From: Tupaia tana
Taxonomy: Eukaryota > Chordata > Mammalia > Scandentia > Tupaiidae
Assembly (NCBI GenBank): GCA_026018925.1
Contig: JAKSZU010000005.1
Location: 84,309,398 to 84,373,397 of the forward strand
DNA length: 64,000 bases
Reading direction: 5' to 3'
The number at the start of each line of letters is the position of its first letter. The stretch's first letter is position 1. The position numbers were made by a program, and so were the translations under genes. The notes under the pieces were generated by a model, which was not told the origin of the DNA, did not search any database, and worked only from the letters and a program-made list of their open reading frames with translations. Below are positions 1 to 11,275 of the stretch, one piece after another.

Positions 1-611
1 ATCTATTTGCTTGTGAGGACATGCATAGTAATGTCTTTCTCTTGACTGATATGCATGATAATCATACTGGAAAAAGAAATGTTATACACTAAAGATTTAT
101 GTTATTAAATGGAATAAAACAAAAAAGAATCTTTCCATATAGCTATGCAATCTAGGGAAAGTTCCTCAGAACTATGAAGGGATTCTTGAGTCAATGATGG
201 CTTTCAGAGGAGTCCTCTAGTCTTCCAAGAACAGACCATACCACACTCAGTCACTGACTGAGAGGAGGTTGTGGAAAAACTGGCCCTGATGCAAATATGC
301 AAATGGATTTTAGAGCATAGCAACTGAGGCTTCTGGTCAACTCTGCTGTTCTAGTTGGAAAGTCAGCCAGCAAGTTCTCATCAGTGTCATGCTTTTCTTC
401 TTATTCATTAATTAAATAGCTTATGAATGATAGTGAGTACTTAATTTTGAATTGGAAAACTGCAAAATAATTGAAATTGCTTTAAAGATATATTTGAACT
501 TATGCCTTTTTAAAAAATTATATATAGAAGCTATAAAATGCAAGTGAAGCCAAAATTAAATTTTATTTTAACATTTAATCTACCTTTCATACGCTTACTA
601 TTGTCTACAGT
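1..611. other. AT-rich unique interval
   Basis: No gene, repeat or regulatory motif recognised on either strand. Ordinary AT-rich mammalian intergenic sequence with stops in all frames. Confidence 0.6.
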
Positions 612-613
612 GT

Positions 614-868
614 TTGTTTTGTTTGGTTTTGTAACAGGGCTCTTGTGCTCACTAGAGAGAGATAAAGAGACAGAGAGAGAGAGGAGAAAGCATCTCCCCA
701 TGGGAAATGGTCATGCCACAATCCCCTCTCCTCCATCTTTTTTCCTCTTGGGATTTTGGACACACATGTGCCTGGCATGCTTCTCTAGTTGTCAGGTCAG
801 GAACTTGAACTTCACTGTCTTATCATGTGAAACCTGACTACCTTATCCATTTGGCCATGGAGCTGACA
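614..868 (-). mobile_element. tRNA-derived SINE, diverged
   Basis: Antisense SINE: GAGA-rich stretch (653-690), CATGCCACAATCCC at 712-725, a TTGGGATTTTGGACACAC block, and the tRNA-like head at the right end (accttatccatttggccatggagc). Strongly diverged, so an old copy; no clear target-site duplication (TSD). Confidence 0.75.
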
Positions 869-1000
869 CATTTTGGGCTGTTTTTAAATTTTTTGTTGTG
901 GTTTCAAATTAATAATAAAATATTAAGTTTATTATGACAATTTCTATGAACCATCAGTCTCTATTGTATACAAAGTTCCAACAAATATCATTAAAATTTG

Positions 1001-1246
1001 GGGGACCAGCACGTGCCATAACGGTTTTGTCACTGGACTCCTATATGGTCCACAGCAGTTCTAGTCCTGGACCTGGCAGTTGAAACTAACACTGGGCATG
1101 TGTGGATGTATGCCCACAATCCTGAGAGAAGAATGGAGCAGAAGAGTTGCACCCTACGAGGTGATTTCTTACTTCCTGTCTTTCTGTCTCTCCAATGAGT
1201 GCAAATGCCTGATAGCAAAAATTTCTCTCTTAAAAAAAAGAAAATG
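1001..1246 (+). mobile_element. tRNA-derived SINE, long form
   Basis: Starts ggggaccagcacg, with degenerate A-box region and B-box-like agttctagtcc. The long-form body (cctgagagaagaatgga), CT-rich stretch and gatagcaaaaatttctctc tail block follow, ending in an A-rich tail. Confidence 0.85.
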
Positions 1247-2404
1247 GAAACTTTAAAAATAAGCTCACCTTTTGTAGTTTATTAGTGGATATCTTAAATA
1301 TTATCTGCCTTATAATTTGTGAAGGATTTTAAAAGGCCACATGGATTACACATATCACTTCACTTTCATGTATTGCAATTGACTTTTATCATGTCTTGCA
1401 AACATTACTATAAAAAAGATCTATTTAAAACTGTGATATATCATTACGTATACCTATATCCATTTATTGAGCTATTTGACTCTCTGTATACATGCACACA
1501 TTCATATATACACACATACCATCTTATTTATTGTTTGAAAATTTCTGAGAGGACTATAAACATGTAATTAACACATAACATGTAGAATTGGTCTCTAATA
1601 TTTGCAGTGCTGCCCTACATTATATTGCACGTATTATACATTTTTCTCAAATTTCACTAGGTGGTGCTATGTATTAAATAGAGGCAACTTTATGTTTTGT
1701 AATGGATAGTTCATTTTAATGAACTATTTCCTTTTATTATCATTTTATTATGTTTATGACTATAAAGCAGGAAACTAGAACTGTTTTTAACTGCACTTAT
1801 GAACCTCATTTATGGAGAGACCTAATTGGCACAAGGGATGAAATGGCAAAATGAGAAAGTACAGATGTCTTTCTTCTAACATGACTGTTAAGGTTATTTA
1901 ATGGTGTGGGAGAATTTAACGAACTTGTCATGGTTCACGCTCACCTTCCCTGCTATCATTTCTCTTCTTTGATATCTAATTAAGTTATAGTTCATGAATT
2001 ATATATAACTTCTCTTTTTAAAATATGTAGTAATTATTGATATATACTAATTGACCATATAAAATGGATCTGATGAGCCATACAAAAGGCAGGCACTTAT
2101 TTTTAAATTGCATATCCCAGGTATTATCAGCAGTTAGTGAGCTCTCTGTCAAAGAAGGTCAAATGAAAAATCTCTAAAATTCATAAAATAAGCATTAATT
2201 CTAAAAACAATTAAGTATATCTGAGGTCCAAGTCAGTAAATCATTCTTTTCTAATAAGTCAATATTAGAAGTTTTAGGATTCTGGTTAACTTGTCATGAC
2301 ATTCTAAAAAGTTTAATTATTCTGGTAAATATATAAACACTACTAGTCCCTGAACTGTAATGTTTTCTGAAAAAATCAAAAGCCACTATTGAATGCGATG
2401 ACTA
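1247..2404. other. AT-rich unique interval
   Basis: No gene or repeat recognised. The 82-codon open frame at 1319-1567 is low-complexity hydrophobic and has no family resemblance I can see. Confidence 0.55.
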
Positions 2405-2562
2405 TGAAATAAGTGGTCATGGTCACATGGCATGACCATGACTCATAGGAGGTTCATTCTCCCTTTCTCTCTTTCTCTCTCTCTCTCTCCCTCTCTCTCT
2501 CTCTTTCTCTCTCTTTCTAGTGAGTGCATAAGCCCACAGCAATGACAGGAAGGGGGAATAAA
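2405..2562 (+). mobile_element. Probable short SINE remnant with CT microsatellite
   Basis: A head-like gtcacatggcatgaccatgac is followed by a long (CT)n/CTTT tract (2458-2519) and tagtgagtgcataagcccacagcaa, which matches the SINE 3' block. The 5' part is degenerate. Confidence 0.5.
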
Positions 2563-2803
2563 AAAGAAATGGCTGTGCCATTCATTTTACTGTTTTATTA
2601 GAATCACTCACCATAAACTTTATTTTTATCCTTTGTCAAGAAGTACCAACCATATGGGCCTCACAACCCTCAAATCACCTGTTATCACCATTTTCTATTT
2701 CTTACTGTGTCCTGGGCACACTGGTCCTACTCTGGATGGGTCCACAATAGTACCAATGTTATGCGTGCTTTTCTTCATTTCCACTAGTCGTCTTCTCTGC
2801 TCT

Positions 2804-2806
<3 letters not shown>

Positions 2807-2858
<52 letters not shown>

Positions 2859-2876
2859 TATTTTTTTTTTTTTTTT
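2807..2876. repeat. (AT)n then T17 microsatellite at a SINE tail
   Basis: About 26 AT/TA units followed by a pure T run. It lies between the left target-site copy (ctctagata) and the SINE body, so it is the tail of the neighbouring antisense SINE grown into a dinucleotide repeat. Confidence 0.9.
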
Positions 2877-3126
2877 GAGAGGTATTTGCTATAGGGTGTA
2901 TGCACTCGCCAGAAAGACAGAGAGAGACAGAGAGACAGAAAGCGAGAAATCACCCCTCCAGAGGAGGGTGGCCATGCCACAATCCCTTCTTCTCCATTCT
3001 CTTCTGGGGATGCTGGGCACGCACGCACACACGCCAGGCGTGAGTTTAAGCCACCGGGTCCAGGACTCGAACTGCATTCGAATACATGGGATTCCAGAGA
3101 TGTAGCCATTATGCCATCTGCTGGTC
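2877..3126 (-). mobile_element. tRNA-derived SINE, long form
   Basis: Full-length antisense copy: ttgctatagggtgtatgcactcgcc tail block, GAGACAGA tract, body, then head ending atctgctggtccc. B box on the minus strand reads AGTTCGAGTCC, the ancestral state. ctctagata occurs on both sides (about 2801 and 3127), fitting a TSD. Confidence 0.92.
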
Positions 3127-3184
3127 CCTCTAGATAGATTTTTAAAGATGTTTCTCAAAATGAAGAACTCCTTCGTCAGCCAAG

Positions 3185-3460
3185 TGTCAACTCATATGTC
3201 ATTTCTTACAAAATCCTTGCAGACCCTCTAAAACAAAGCAAGCTTACAAGCCCTTTTCAGTAACTCTATCACATCTCTCTCACATGATTCAGTTTTATAT
3301 TCCTCATAGCACTTATGATTATCTAAAATTATTTTGGTTGATTTTTTATTGTTTTTTTTTATTTTTTTAATCATGCCTTACAAATATTTAAGCTCTAAAA
3401 GAAGATGAAATGTTTGTGTCTTATCCAGAATCATGTTTCCTGGAATCAGGGAATACAAAA
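3185..3460 (+). repeat. L2-like LINE remnant
   Basis: Diverged match to the 3' part of mammalian L2: the order atttcttacaaaatccttgcagaccc, cctcatagcacttatgatt, taagctctaaaagaagatgaaatg follows the L2 consensus as I remember it. No coding potential. Confidence 0.55.
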
Positions 3461-3722
3461 CACTGTTTGACCAGTCATTTACAGTTGAAAGAATAAATAT
3501 ACAGGTAAAACCAAATATTCTTTGCATAATGAGTATGTTTTTCTTGTAGTAAGTTGAGCTGAAATGAGGACATATTATTAAAAAGTGCTTGGATGTACAT
3601 TTCTATGTATGGATAGTGTTTTTTTAATCAATTTTTTTTTTTTTTTTGACATTGGAATCAACCTTTCATGCTCTGCTGGGTCTCTATAGCAGGCTTACTT
3701 TAATATCCTTTCTCCTACTGAC

Positions 3723-3758
<36 letters not shown>

Positions 3759-4789
3759 AAGAGAAAGAGAGAATGAAACACATTTAAAATAATAAAAGTT
3801 TCATTTCACATTTTTAAAAAATCTTTAAAACTCTCAAAAATAATAATCTCAGAGTCTTGTTTTTGTTCGTGTGTTTTATATCTTATCGTGATTACCTTTT
3901 TAGCATGTCTATTTTAAAACATAGTGTTTACAGACAGAGATCATTTTGTGATTTATTTCAAGTTTTATTTTTAGCTTCAGTTGCTATTGATGATAGGGCA
4001 AACTATGGCTATTGAAAAGTACAAAACAGGATTATAAGATTGTCAGTATCCCAGTGGGTAATGTGACATTTCTTGGTCTACTGATTCAAACATAATTATA
4101 ATTATGAAATAAATGCACTCTAATTCAAATCTAACCTGATTATATCTGTATATGCTTCAAAAGTTGATCAATTTAGTGAAGTATAAAGCAACTGCATATA
4201 TACCTTACTCTTAGACTTTGGATATAAAATATAAATAGATGACTTTTTTATTTAAATCCAGTTATTAATGCATGAGCCCTTGTTAGTCCACTCATTAGAA
4301 ATTAGTTCCAATCTATAAGAGTCTGCCATGTGTTTATCAGCAAATAACTTTGGTAAAGTCAACCTCTGGCAAGACCAGTGTTATTATTTCTTTATAGACT
4401 ATCTCCACTTGAACAAAAGAACTTATAGCATTTCCACCACTAATGTGAGTATTGAAACAATCTTTTCAGCCTCCTTATATAATATAATCTGGCCCATAGA
4501 AGGAAGAAAATTCCTCTTTATCCCCAGTCCTTCCAGGTTTATGTTTCATTTGGATGTTAGAAAATAAGAACATCTATTTCATCATGTGAAAATTAATACT
4601 AGAAATATACACGAACATTTCAAAGATATTTATAGATAAAAACATTTCAAAATAATTCATGGGTCAAAGAGGAAATTTTGAGAAAAATTAGAAAATATTT
4701 TTAATTAAATAAAATTAAAAGTGCAATATATAAAAATTTATGAGTGCAGTTAAAGTATGCTTAAATGGACATTTAAAATATTAAATGCC
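3461..4789. other. AT-rich unique interval
   Basis: No gene recognised. Contains a (TG)n tract at 3729-3757 and T/A runs near 3622-3647. The 79-codon frame at 4328-4567 resembles nothing I know. Confidence 0.55.
3729..3757. repeat. (TG)n microsatellite
   Basis: About 14 uninterrupted TG units followed by a GAGAAAGAGAGAA tract; free-standing, with no SINE body beside it. Confidence 0.95.
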
Positions 4790-5325
4790 TTAGCAATCAT
4801 GAATAATGCCACCATAAATATAGCTGTACAAGCACTTTCACGAATGAATGTTCTCTGTTCTTTGGGTACATGTCCAGGAGTGGAATTGCTGGATTTTATG
4901 ATAGTTCTATCTGAAGGTCCTTGAGGAACTTCCGGATTGTTCTCCACAGCAGCTGGACCAATTTACATTCCCACCAACAATGGATGAGAGTTCCCCTTTC
5001 AACACTTCCCTGCCAGCACTTAGCATTTTTTGTTTTTTTAATCTTCGCTATTCTGACTGGGGTTAGGTAGTATCTCACTGTGGTTTTGATCTGCATCTCC
5101 CTTATGATGAGGGATGTTAAGCATTTTTTCATATGCTTTTTGGCTGTTCATATGTCTTCCTTTGAGAGTTGTTTGTTCAGCTCATTTCCCCATCTTTTAG
5201 TTGGGTTAATCATTTTCTTCCTGGTAAGCCACTTGTGTTCCCTGTGTATTCTGGTTATCAGCCCTTTATCTGAAGCATAGTTAACAAAAATTCTCTCCCA
5301 TTCCAAGCGCTGTTGATTCAGAAAG
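4790..5325 (-). mobile_element. L1 fragment, ORF2 C-terminal end
   Basis: On the minus strand the frame at 5132-4896 carries the L1 ORF2 C-terminal region: [20 protein letters not shown] then a Cys-rich segment with CWQGS and [13 protein letters not shown], the zinc-knuckle-like end of ORF2p. Upstream sequence (5160-5325) continues in another frame, so it is broken. It matches 40340-40840 of the larger L1 here. 5' truncated. Confidence 0.85.
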
Positions 5326-5576
5326 AGAGTGGGAGAGTTGAAGAATGCAGGAAGGGAAATTTGGGTAAATATGGAGAAGGAAGACATTTCTGTTACACAA
5401 ATATGGTTTGTTGCCTGTTGATGACATGTATAGTAGTATCAACTCATTTGCTGTGTAGTGTATATTATGTTGAGTAAAATATCTTTACAAACTAAACGAT
5501 GTATAATGACAGAATATATAAAAATAATAAATAAAACTAATTTAAAAATATTAGATGCATATATAAAAAAAAATAC

Positions 5577-5838
5577 AGGGGCAGTCTATGGCCAGGTGGT
5601 TGAGGTGATTGGATCCCACATGGCTGAGTGCATGGTTTGATTATCAGACCCTGTGGCTTCAGGAAAACACTGGCTGCATATGTATGTAAGCCCTAATCCT
5701 GAAAAGAAGAAATGGAAGAAAGGAGATTGCAGCATGGTTATTCCCAGTGGGGTATGCTTTCTCACTTCCCCCTTCTCTTTCTCTCTCTAGTGAGAGCACA
5801 TGCCATCAGACAAACTAAATTTTAAAAAAAAATTAAAA
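5577..5838 (+). mobile_element. tRNA-derived SINE, diverged
   Basis: Head ggggcagtctatggccagg, gatcccacatggctgagtgc, B-box-like tggtttgattatc, body cctgaaaagaagaaatgga, CT tract and a tagtgagagcacatgcca tail block before an A-rich tail. Confidence 0.82.
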
Positions 5839-5840
5839 AG

Positions 5841-6824
5841 ACAACTCTATAATCAATAGAATTAGAAAAAATGTAAAATACATCTGTTTTCCAGAGTAGG
5901 TGCTTCATTTTACTTTTCTATCAGTAGAGTATAACAAAAATCAAGTTATCTACAACCACCATAGGGATTTGTGTGTTATTTATTTATTTTAAAATTTTAG
6001 TTGTTTTAATAGGTATATGGTAGTATTTTATGTCTTAAATATTTTTCACTAAAGTCTAAATAATTAAACCATCTTTGAAGGTACCATCTTGAAATCTTTT
6101 TTAGACAATTATATGTCAAATCTCTTGACCATTTTTGAATTGCTTTTTCTAGACACAGGAAGAATTTCACAGATGTAAACAATTCCTTACAAATTCTACA
6201 CATATTCATTCCAAAGACAAAAGAGTAAAGCATGAGCTAGTCTTTCAAGCACCTCCCTCCTACTTGTCAACACATAACACACAATTACATATCATAGAGC
6301 CCCAGGGTCGAATAGTATCCTAGTTTCCAACCCATAAGGCATAAATTTAAACAGAAACTTTCAAAAGGGCAGGAAAAGTAAATATTCAGTGTATATATTT
6401 CAACTGACATGGATTAGTATTTCCTGATTTCTTTTTCTACAGTGGTGAGCTAATGTGTTGTTTATAAACATTTTAAAATCTTTGGAAACATCCTGTTCTG
6501 TGCTTGCTGAAGAAAATCTGGATAAAAGTTAAAGTGTACTTAACGTGCTAGATATAAAGCTAGTATATTTATAGCAAAAATATTTTCAGAGCAATGTAGT
6601 ATCAAAGAATTCCAGGATCTGAGGTATAAAAAAAGCGCTTTCATTTGAATATTGCCTTGAAGTAATTTATTAATGATATTTTAGCATTATTGATAACATA
6701 GTAATATAAAATTTTTAATCTCATATTCAAACAGCGGTGTGGATTAGCATATACTATGCCACGTTCCATTATTCCATACGTACATTTATTGTAGTATTTG
6801 ACCCATAAAAGTGTTACATTTACT
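5841..6824. other. AT-rich unique interval
   Basis: No gene or repeat recognised. The 75-codon frame at 6233-6006 (minus) has no recognisable motif. Confidence 0.5.
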
Positions 6825-6936
6825 CATTCATTTCCCTTATTAGATTAAAATTTTCTTGAAACAGACTGTGCCTTACATTTCTGAATCTCTGGTAGCTACC
6901 ATATATCTTGCTCAGAACAAGTACTTGATAAATGTA
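6825..6936 (+). repeat. L2 3'-end remnant
   Basis: Order of blocks attttcttgaaacagactgtg, ctcagaacaagtacttgataaatg follows the L2 3' end (clause ending in ...caataaatg). Short and diverged. Confidence 0.5.
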
Positions 6937-6953
6937 GCATGATTGCTGTAATT

Positions 6954-7097
6954 TTATATATATACATTCATACATATACACACATATATAATTATTATAA
7001 ATATTATATTTTAATTATATGTGTGTATGTGTGTGTATAATGTGTGTGTGTGTATATATATATATATGTATATATATATATGTATATATATATATAA
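6954..7097. repeat. Composite AT/TG microsatellite
   Basis: Runs of (TA)n, CACA, then TGTG, then long (TA)n with G interruptions. Arms around 6978-6993 and 7014-7030 are partly complementary, so it may fold into an imperfect hairpin. Confidence 0.85.
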
Positions 7098-7449
7098 TAA
7101 AAATATCTTAGGTAGAAACAGAGTACTTAGTTTGCAAAGTGCTATTTCAAGGAAAATACGTGTGATGAGCCTAATTTAACCAGTTACACAATTTCAACAG
7201 ATTGAAATTTTCCTATATATTCTTCTCTGACCATTTGACATTCCTGATGCTTTTCTTTTTTACATTAAAATACTAACAAAAGCAAATATATTAGTTTTAT
7301 AATAGTGAATTTAAATTACCAAAGAAGATATAGCTGTTCTTTAAAGACCATTACTCTCAGAAACATACTTCCCTCCCAAAGTTTTGATTAAATTTAGCAT
7401 TTTTTGGGGGGAATACAGGCATGAAGTCATTGATTTGTTATTATTATTA

Positions 7450-7636
7450 TTTTAAATTATTAATTTTGTTTATTATCATTATTTTTAACTTTGCTATAGG
7501 GCATGTGTGTTCATCAGAGAGAGACAGACAGACAGACAGAAGTGGAATGTGAGAAAAAAGCCACCGGGTCCAGGACTTGAACCGTAGATGTCCATTTGAG
7601 AGTCCAGTGCTTCAACAACCATGCCACCTGCTTTCC
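7450..7636 (-). mobile_element. tRNA-derived SINE, short form
   Basis: tttgctatagggcatgtgtg, GACA repeats (7521-7540), then gccaccgggtccaggactt directly, with no long body, and head caaccatgccacctgct. Short-form layout on the minus strand. Confidence 0.85.
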
Positions 7637-8774
7637 TATTATTGCATTGCCAGAATAGTCCTGATGCATTTTCACACAGAAAAACAGAAAAAATACAACA
7701 TGATTTTTCTGACAACCCACTAATTTCATTTACAAAGCAAACACAAGTTCCACTTGTAATTGGTAGAAGAAGAGGTTGAATGTCTGGCTTTAAATGCTTC
7801 TTCAAAATATGGTGTGTGACTCACCACTTACATGCTTTGTGGCTGAAGGTTCTATATACAGCAGCCTGGAAACATGTTTATTCAATGAATCATCAGTGGA
7901 TGGTAGGGATTGCTCATAAATCTATTCCATTCATGTTGCAGAAAGATAGACCAACTGAAGTGTATAAGCTCATAAACTGTTATTTCACATATTTCCTATC
8001 CTAAAAGCTTTTGGTTGACATCAAGTCACAAAATATGCTTTGTCAGCTTATTCTCTTTTTTATCAGCCAGAGTGGGCACAATAGCTTTTTGATGGAATTT
8101 GCTTTAAGTAGAATACCTTACCTTTGGTTGTAACAGCTGTTGATTATTATTTTTTTTTGTTAAAGAAACAATTTGCTTTTAAAACCTTGACACAATAATA
8201 TGCTGCTGCTGATGAGTTGGCAACTTACTTTTTAATTATTTACCGTTTTAACTACACACTTTCACTTACATTTGGGTTAGTTCTGTAATACAAGGTAAGT
8301 GAAAAAAAGACAAAAAGGTTAGTTGATGGGCAGTAATGGCAGGGTCTAAAATGAGTAACAAAGCTTTTTAGAGATCAACCTGACAGACTTCAAAGATATT
8401 GTATTCTTAAGTACTTATTATGCAGATGACTGTAATTTGTGTGGAATTAAGTTTAAAGAAATTGAAAGTTACTGACATTATGTTTATAGAATTTTCCAGG
8501 ATTTGAGAAAGTGTTTAAGAAATTACAAATTTCTCTTTTCAATACTAGCTTAGATTTGTTTATTGGAAAAAAAAATTACAGGAAGAAAGAAACAAAGAAA
8601 GCTCTGAGGTCATTTTCTTCTATATATAATCCCTTTCTTTCATCCCTCTGTATAGTTTAATTGCCTGACTAAAATTGAAAACATAATTTAAATACCATTA
8701 AACTGAAAGAGATAGCAAATTTCTGTCGTTTTGATGCATATCTCAGGGGAAAAGTAACAAAGTAGACAAGGATT
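7637..8774. other. AT-rich unique interval
   Basis: No gene or repeat recognised. Short open frames are not supported by motif or codon pattern. Confidence 0.5.
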
Positions 8775-8775
8775 T

Positions 8776-8888
8776 AAGAGTTCATGGAAAATAATATATT
8801 ATGAAAAAACTATAGATAAATTTCAAAAATATTTGCACCTAAAACACCTTCTACCTACATTTCATTTTCTTCATGAACTGCGGAAGTC
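8776..8888. mobile_element. Mariner-like MITE copy
   Basis: agttcatggaaaata...tatgaaaaaactatagat...ttcaaaaatatttgcacc on the left and ttcttcatgaactgcggaag on the right share order with copies at 20190-20830, 21200-21350 and 34925-35080. The ends AGTTCATG / CATGAACT are inverted. Non-coding. Confidence 0.65.
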
Positions 8889-9290
8889 CTATTGTATGAG
8901 TACATTCTCCAAAATTGACTTCAGTGACATGAGAAACAATCTCAAAATCTCTGTTACCTGAAGTGAATGAGAGTCCTAGACAAGGATATTAAAAATAAGT
9001 AAGAAAAATGTTATTAAATGACGCATGTCACTGTGTACCTTAAGAATAATATTATCAAAGCCGCTTTTATCCTAAGTCAACATAATAATTAAAACTTATG
9101 TTTGTCAGTAAAAACATAAGGTCTGGCCCTGTTGCTTAGTGGTTACTTGTGGCGCGCCACCCCCCATCGCCTCTCTCGAGCGAGCCCCTAAGTTGGCGCC
9201 AGCGGAAGCCCGAAGTCTGCCCAGAGGGTGAACAACTTTGAGGAAGTGGAACGGCAGAGAGCGTGGAGAGCACGGGAACACGACATGCGA

Positions 9291-9312
9291 CCAATCCTCA
9301 TTCGAGGATTGG
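9291..9312. promoter_or_regulatory. Inverted CCAAT pair / hairpin in LTR U3
   Basis: CCAATCCTC and its exact complement GAGGATTGG are separated by only 4 bases, giving a perfect 9-bp stem. A third CCAAT (as ATTGG) lies at 9339-9343, and the TATA-like box is about 10 bp further on. NF-Y would be the expected binder of such motifs; binding is inferred. Confidence 0.7.
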
Positions 9313-9353
9313 CTTCCGTACACGTGGACAGTGCGCTGATTGGCTAAGGGCCC

Positions 9354-9417
9354 TTTAAAAGGCCCTGGGAGGAAGCGGGAGGAGAGGAACTTTGGAAAGA
9401 TAACCTGGGGAAATAAA
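9354..9417 (+). promoter_or_regulatory. LTR core promoter and poly(A) signal
   Basis: TTTAAAA at 9354-9360 and AATAAA at 9412-9417. Their spacing implies a start site near 9383-9390 and a short R region, with U5 running to 9461. Confidence 0.65.
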
Positions 9418-10267
9418 GTGCTGAAGAGAAGACCGTCTCTGGGTCGTCTGTAACGCCGACAGCTAATAGAACTAGATCCCACATGACCTACTACACGGTT
9501 CAAATCCCAGCATTTTAGGCTGAAAACATGTTGGGTTAGTGCACACCAACTCCCAACAGAATGGAGAAATAAAAAGGAGATTGCAATGTGACTACTCCCC
9601 ATGGAGGGATGCTTTCTCCTCCCTGTTTCTATGTCTCTCACTGGCAAGCACATGTGCCCTCTGGCAAATAAAAAAAAAAAAATGTAATCTGTATAACAAT
9701 GACACATTTAATAGAAAATGTTAACCAAGACAAGATGTCTGAACCTCCATATGATAAGGAGTAGTATGAAAAACAATTAATACTAGAAGTATGAATTTTG
9801 CCACTAATGGCTTCAGAGCAATACGATGTTTAAATATATTGGTTATGCTTTGTTTTGTTTCCCTGACCTTTAAAAAAATCTTTTTAAACAACAACTTTAT
9901 GGAGATAATTTACATGTTATAAAATCCACCTTTTGGAAGTAAACAGTTCAGTATTGTTTAGTATATTTTTAGTATATTGCTAAGTTGTACAAACATTACC
10001 AGGATTTAGTTTTAGAAATTTCATCACCTCTAAAAGGAATTACATTTGCTATTTATGACTCCTCCTCCCGTAACTGGAAACCATGAATCTAATTTCCATC
10101 TTTATATAGTTGATAATGTGGACATTTCATATAAATAATATCAGAATATATGCCTTTGAATTTGGCTTCTGCCACTTAGCAAAATGTTTTCAAGATTTAT
10201 CCACATTCGAACACTTATTTCTTCTGTTTAATCGCCAGAAAATGTATCACTATATCAATAAGTAGCC

Positions 10268-10540
10268 TTGGGATCAGCAATTAGAGTAATGGCTATGTCA
10301 TTGGACTCCAATGTAGTTAACCACGGTTTGAGTCCTGGACCTGGTGGCTTAAACTCACGCCGGGCACGTGTGCGTGTGTGCCCAAGATCCTGAGAGGAGA
10401 AGGGAGGAGAAGGGATTGCAGAGTGGCCATACCCCTAGGGGGTGACTTCTCGCTTTCTGTCTCTCTGTCTCTCTCTGTCTTTCTGGTGAGTGCACACACC
10501 CTATAGCAAAAATCTCTCAAATAAATAAATAAATAAATAG
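10268..10540 (+). mobile_element. tRNA-derived SINE, long form
   Basis: ttgggatcagcaattagagtaatggc head, B-box-like GGTTTGAGTCC, full body ending in the tail block gcacacaccctatagcaaaaa and an (AAAT)n tail. tagcctt precedes and follows it. Inserted into the L1M remnant. Confidence 0.93.
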
Positions 10541-10639
10541 CCTTTCATTTGTTCATTCATCAAATTATGCACCTTTGAACCTTTACACTCTTTGACTATT
10601 AAAAATAAATATACTTTGATCATTCATTTACATATTTTA

Positions 10640-10861
10640 TTGGGGGGTGACATTTTTGCCATAGGGCACATATGTTCACCAGAGAGACAGAAAGTAAGAA
10701 ATCACCCAGTACGGGGGATGGCCATGTTGCAATCCCTTTTCCTACATTCTCCTTTTGGGTCATGCCTGGCATGAGTTTTAAGCCACCGGGACCAGGATTT
10801 GAACTGTAATTGGCTGCATGAGAGTCCAGCAACATAACCATTACTCCATCTGCTGGTCCCT
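10640..10861 (-). mobile_element. tRNA-derived SINE, long form with small deletions
   Basis: Antisense copy in the L1M remnant. Tail block tttgccatagggcacatatg, body shortened near 10750-10765, head catctgctggtccc. atttacata flanks both ends (about 10627 and 10864). Confidence 0.9.
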
Positions 10862-11275
10862 TATTTACATACTCTTCTTGAGACATACATTTTCACTACT
10901 CTTGAGTAAATAATAAGAAATAGAATTTCTGGGTCATATCATAAATCTATGCTTAATATTTTAGAAGAACTGCCTAATATTTTTCCAAAGTAGCTATACT
11001 ATTTTACATTTCCAACAACATTCTATGAGGGATACAATAACTTCATATCCTTGCCAACATGTGTTTTGTCCATTCATTTTGTTTGTTTGTTTGCAATGGT
11101 ATGTTGTTTTCTTTCTATCCAAGAGGGCTTGAGGTAGTAACTTCTACTTTTCATCTGATGACTAAGGTTGTGGAGCATGTTTCCATGAGATTATTAGCCT
11201 TTTGTCCTGTGAGAAAATATCTCTTCAAATTCTTTATTCATTTTAGATTATTTTATTTTCTCTTTTTAGTATAAT

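Larger units (their letters stand above)
9148..9461 (+). mobile_element. Solo endogenous retrovirus LTR, GC-rich
   Basis: A 314-bp block beginning TGTGGCG and ending GCCGACA (canonical TG...CA). Inside are inverted CCAAT motifs, a TTTAAAA TATA-like box (9354) and AATAAA (9412), the U3-R-U5 order of an LTR. Flanking hexamers gttact (9142-9147) and gctaat (9462-9467) match at 4 of 6 positions and fit a decayed 6-bp TSD. A 6-bp duplication and short length suggest class II (beta/IAP-like); that is inference. No internal viral genes remain. Confidence 0.8.
9121..9683 (+). mobile_element. tRNA-derived SINE of a second head type, split by an LTR
   Basis: Head tctggccctgttgcttagtgg lies before the LTR (9148-9461); the rest resumes after it with actagatcccacatgacc, B-box-like cggttcaaatccc, the shared body and a tctggcaaataaaa tail. 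The same head type occurs at 13287 and 22496. The SINE therefore predates the LTR insertion. Confidence 0.88.
9885..11275 (-). repeat. Ancient L1M ORF2-end/3' remnant, split by two SINEs
   Basis: Read on the plus strand, blocks in order are acaactttatggagataatt, cctcctcccgtaactgg, ttggcttctgccacttagc, agatttatccacattcg, then after the SINEs ttctgggtcatatc, ccaaagtagctatac, cttgccaacatgtg, tttattcattttag. This is the antisense of the familiar L1M ORF2-end/3'UTR sequence. Heavily decayed. Confidence 0.75.

Noticed and set aside
2759-3158. Overlapping open frames of 76-116 codons on both strands
   Set aside because: They are translations of a SINE plus its AT microsatellite; the same peptides (e.g. 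SPPRRG, FLSLCLSLSFW) recur wherever the SINE occurs.
9105-9707. 200-codon minus-strand open frame, the second longest in the window
   Set aside because: It spans SINE and LTR sequence in antisense; the GC-rich LTR simply lacks stops. No domain seen.
10317-10520. Possible tRNA genes (A/B boxes with tRNA-like fold)
   Set aside because: All sit at the 5' end of SINE copies and lack a complete acceptor stem, so they are SINE heads, not functional tRNAs.
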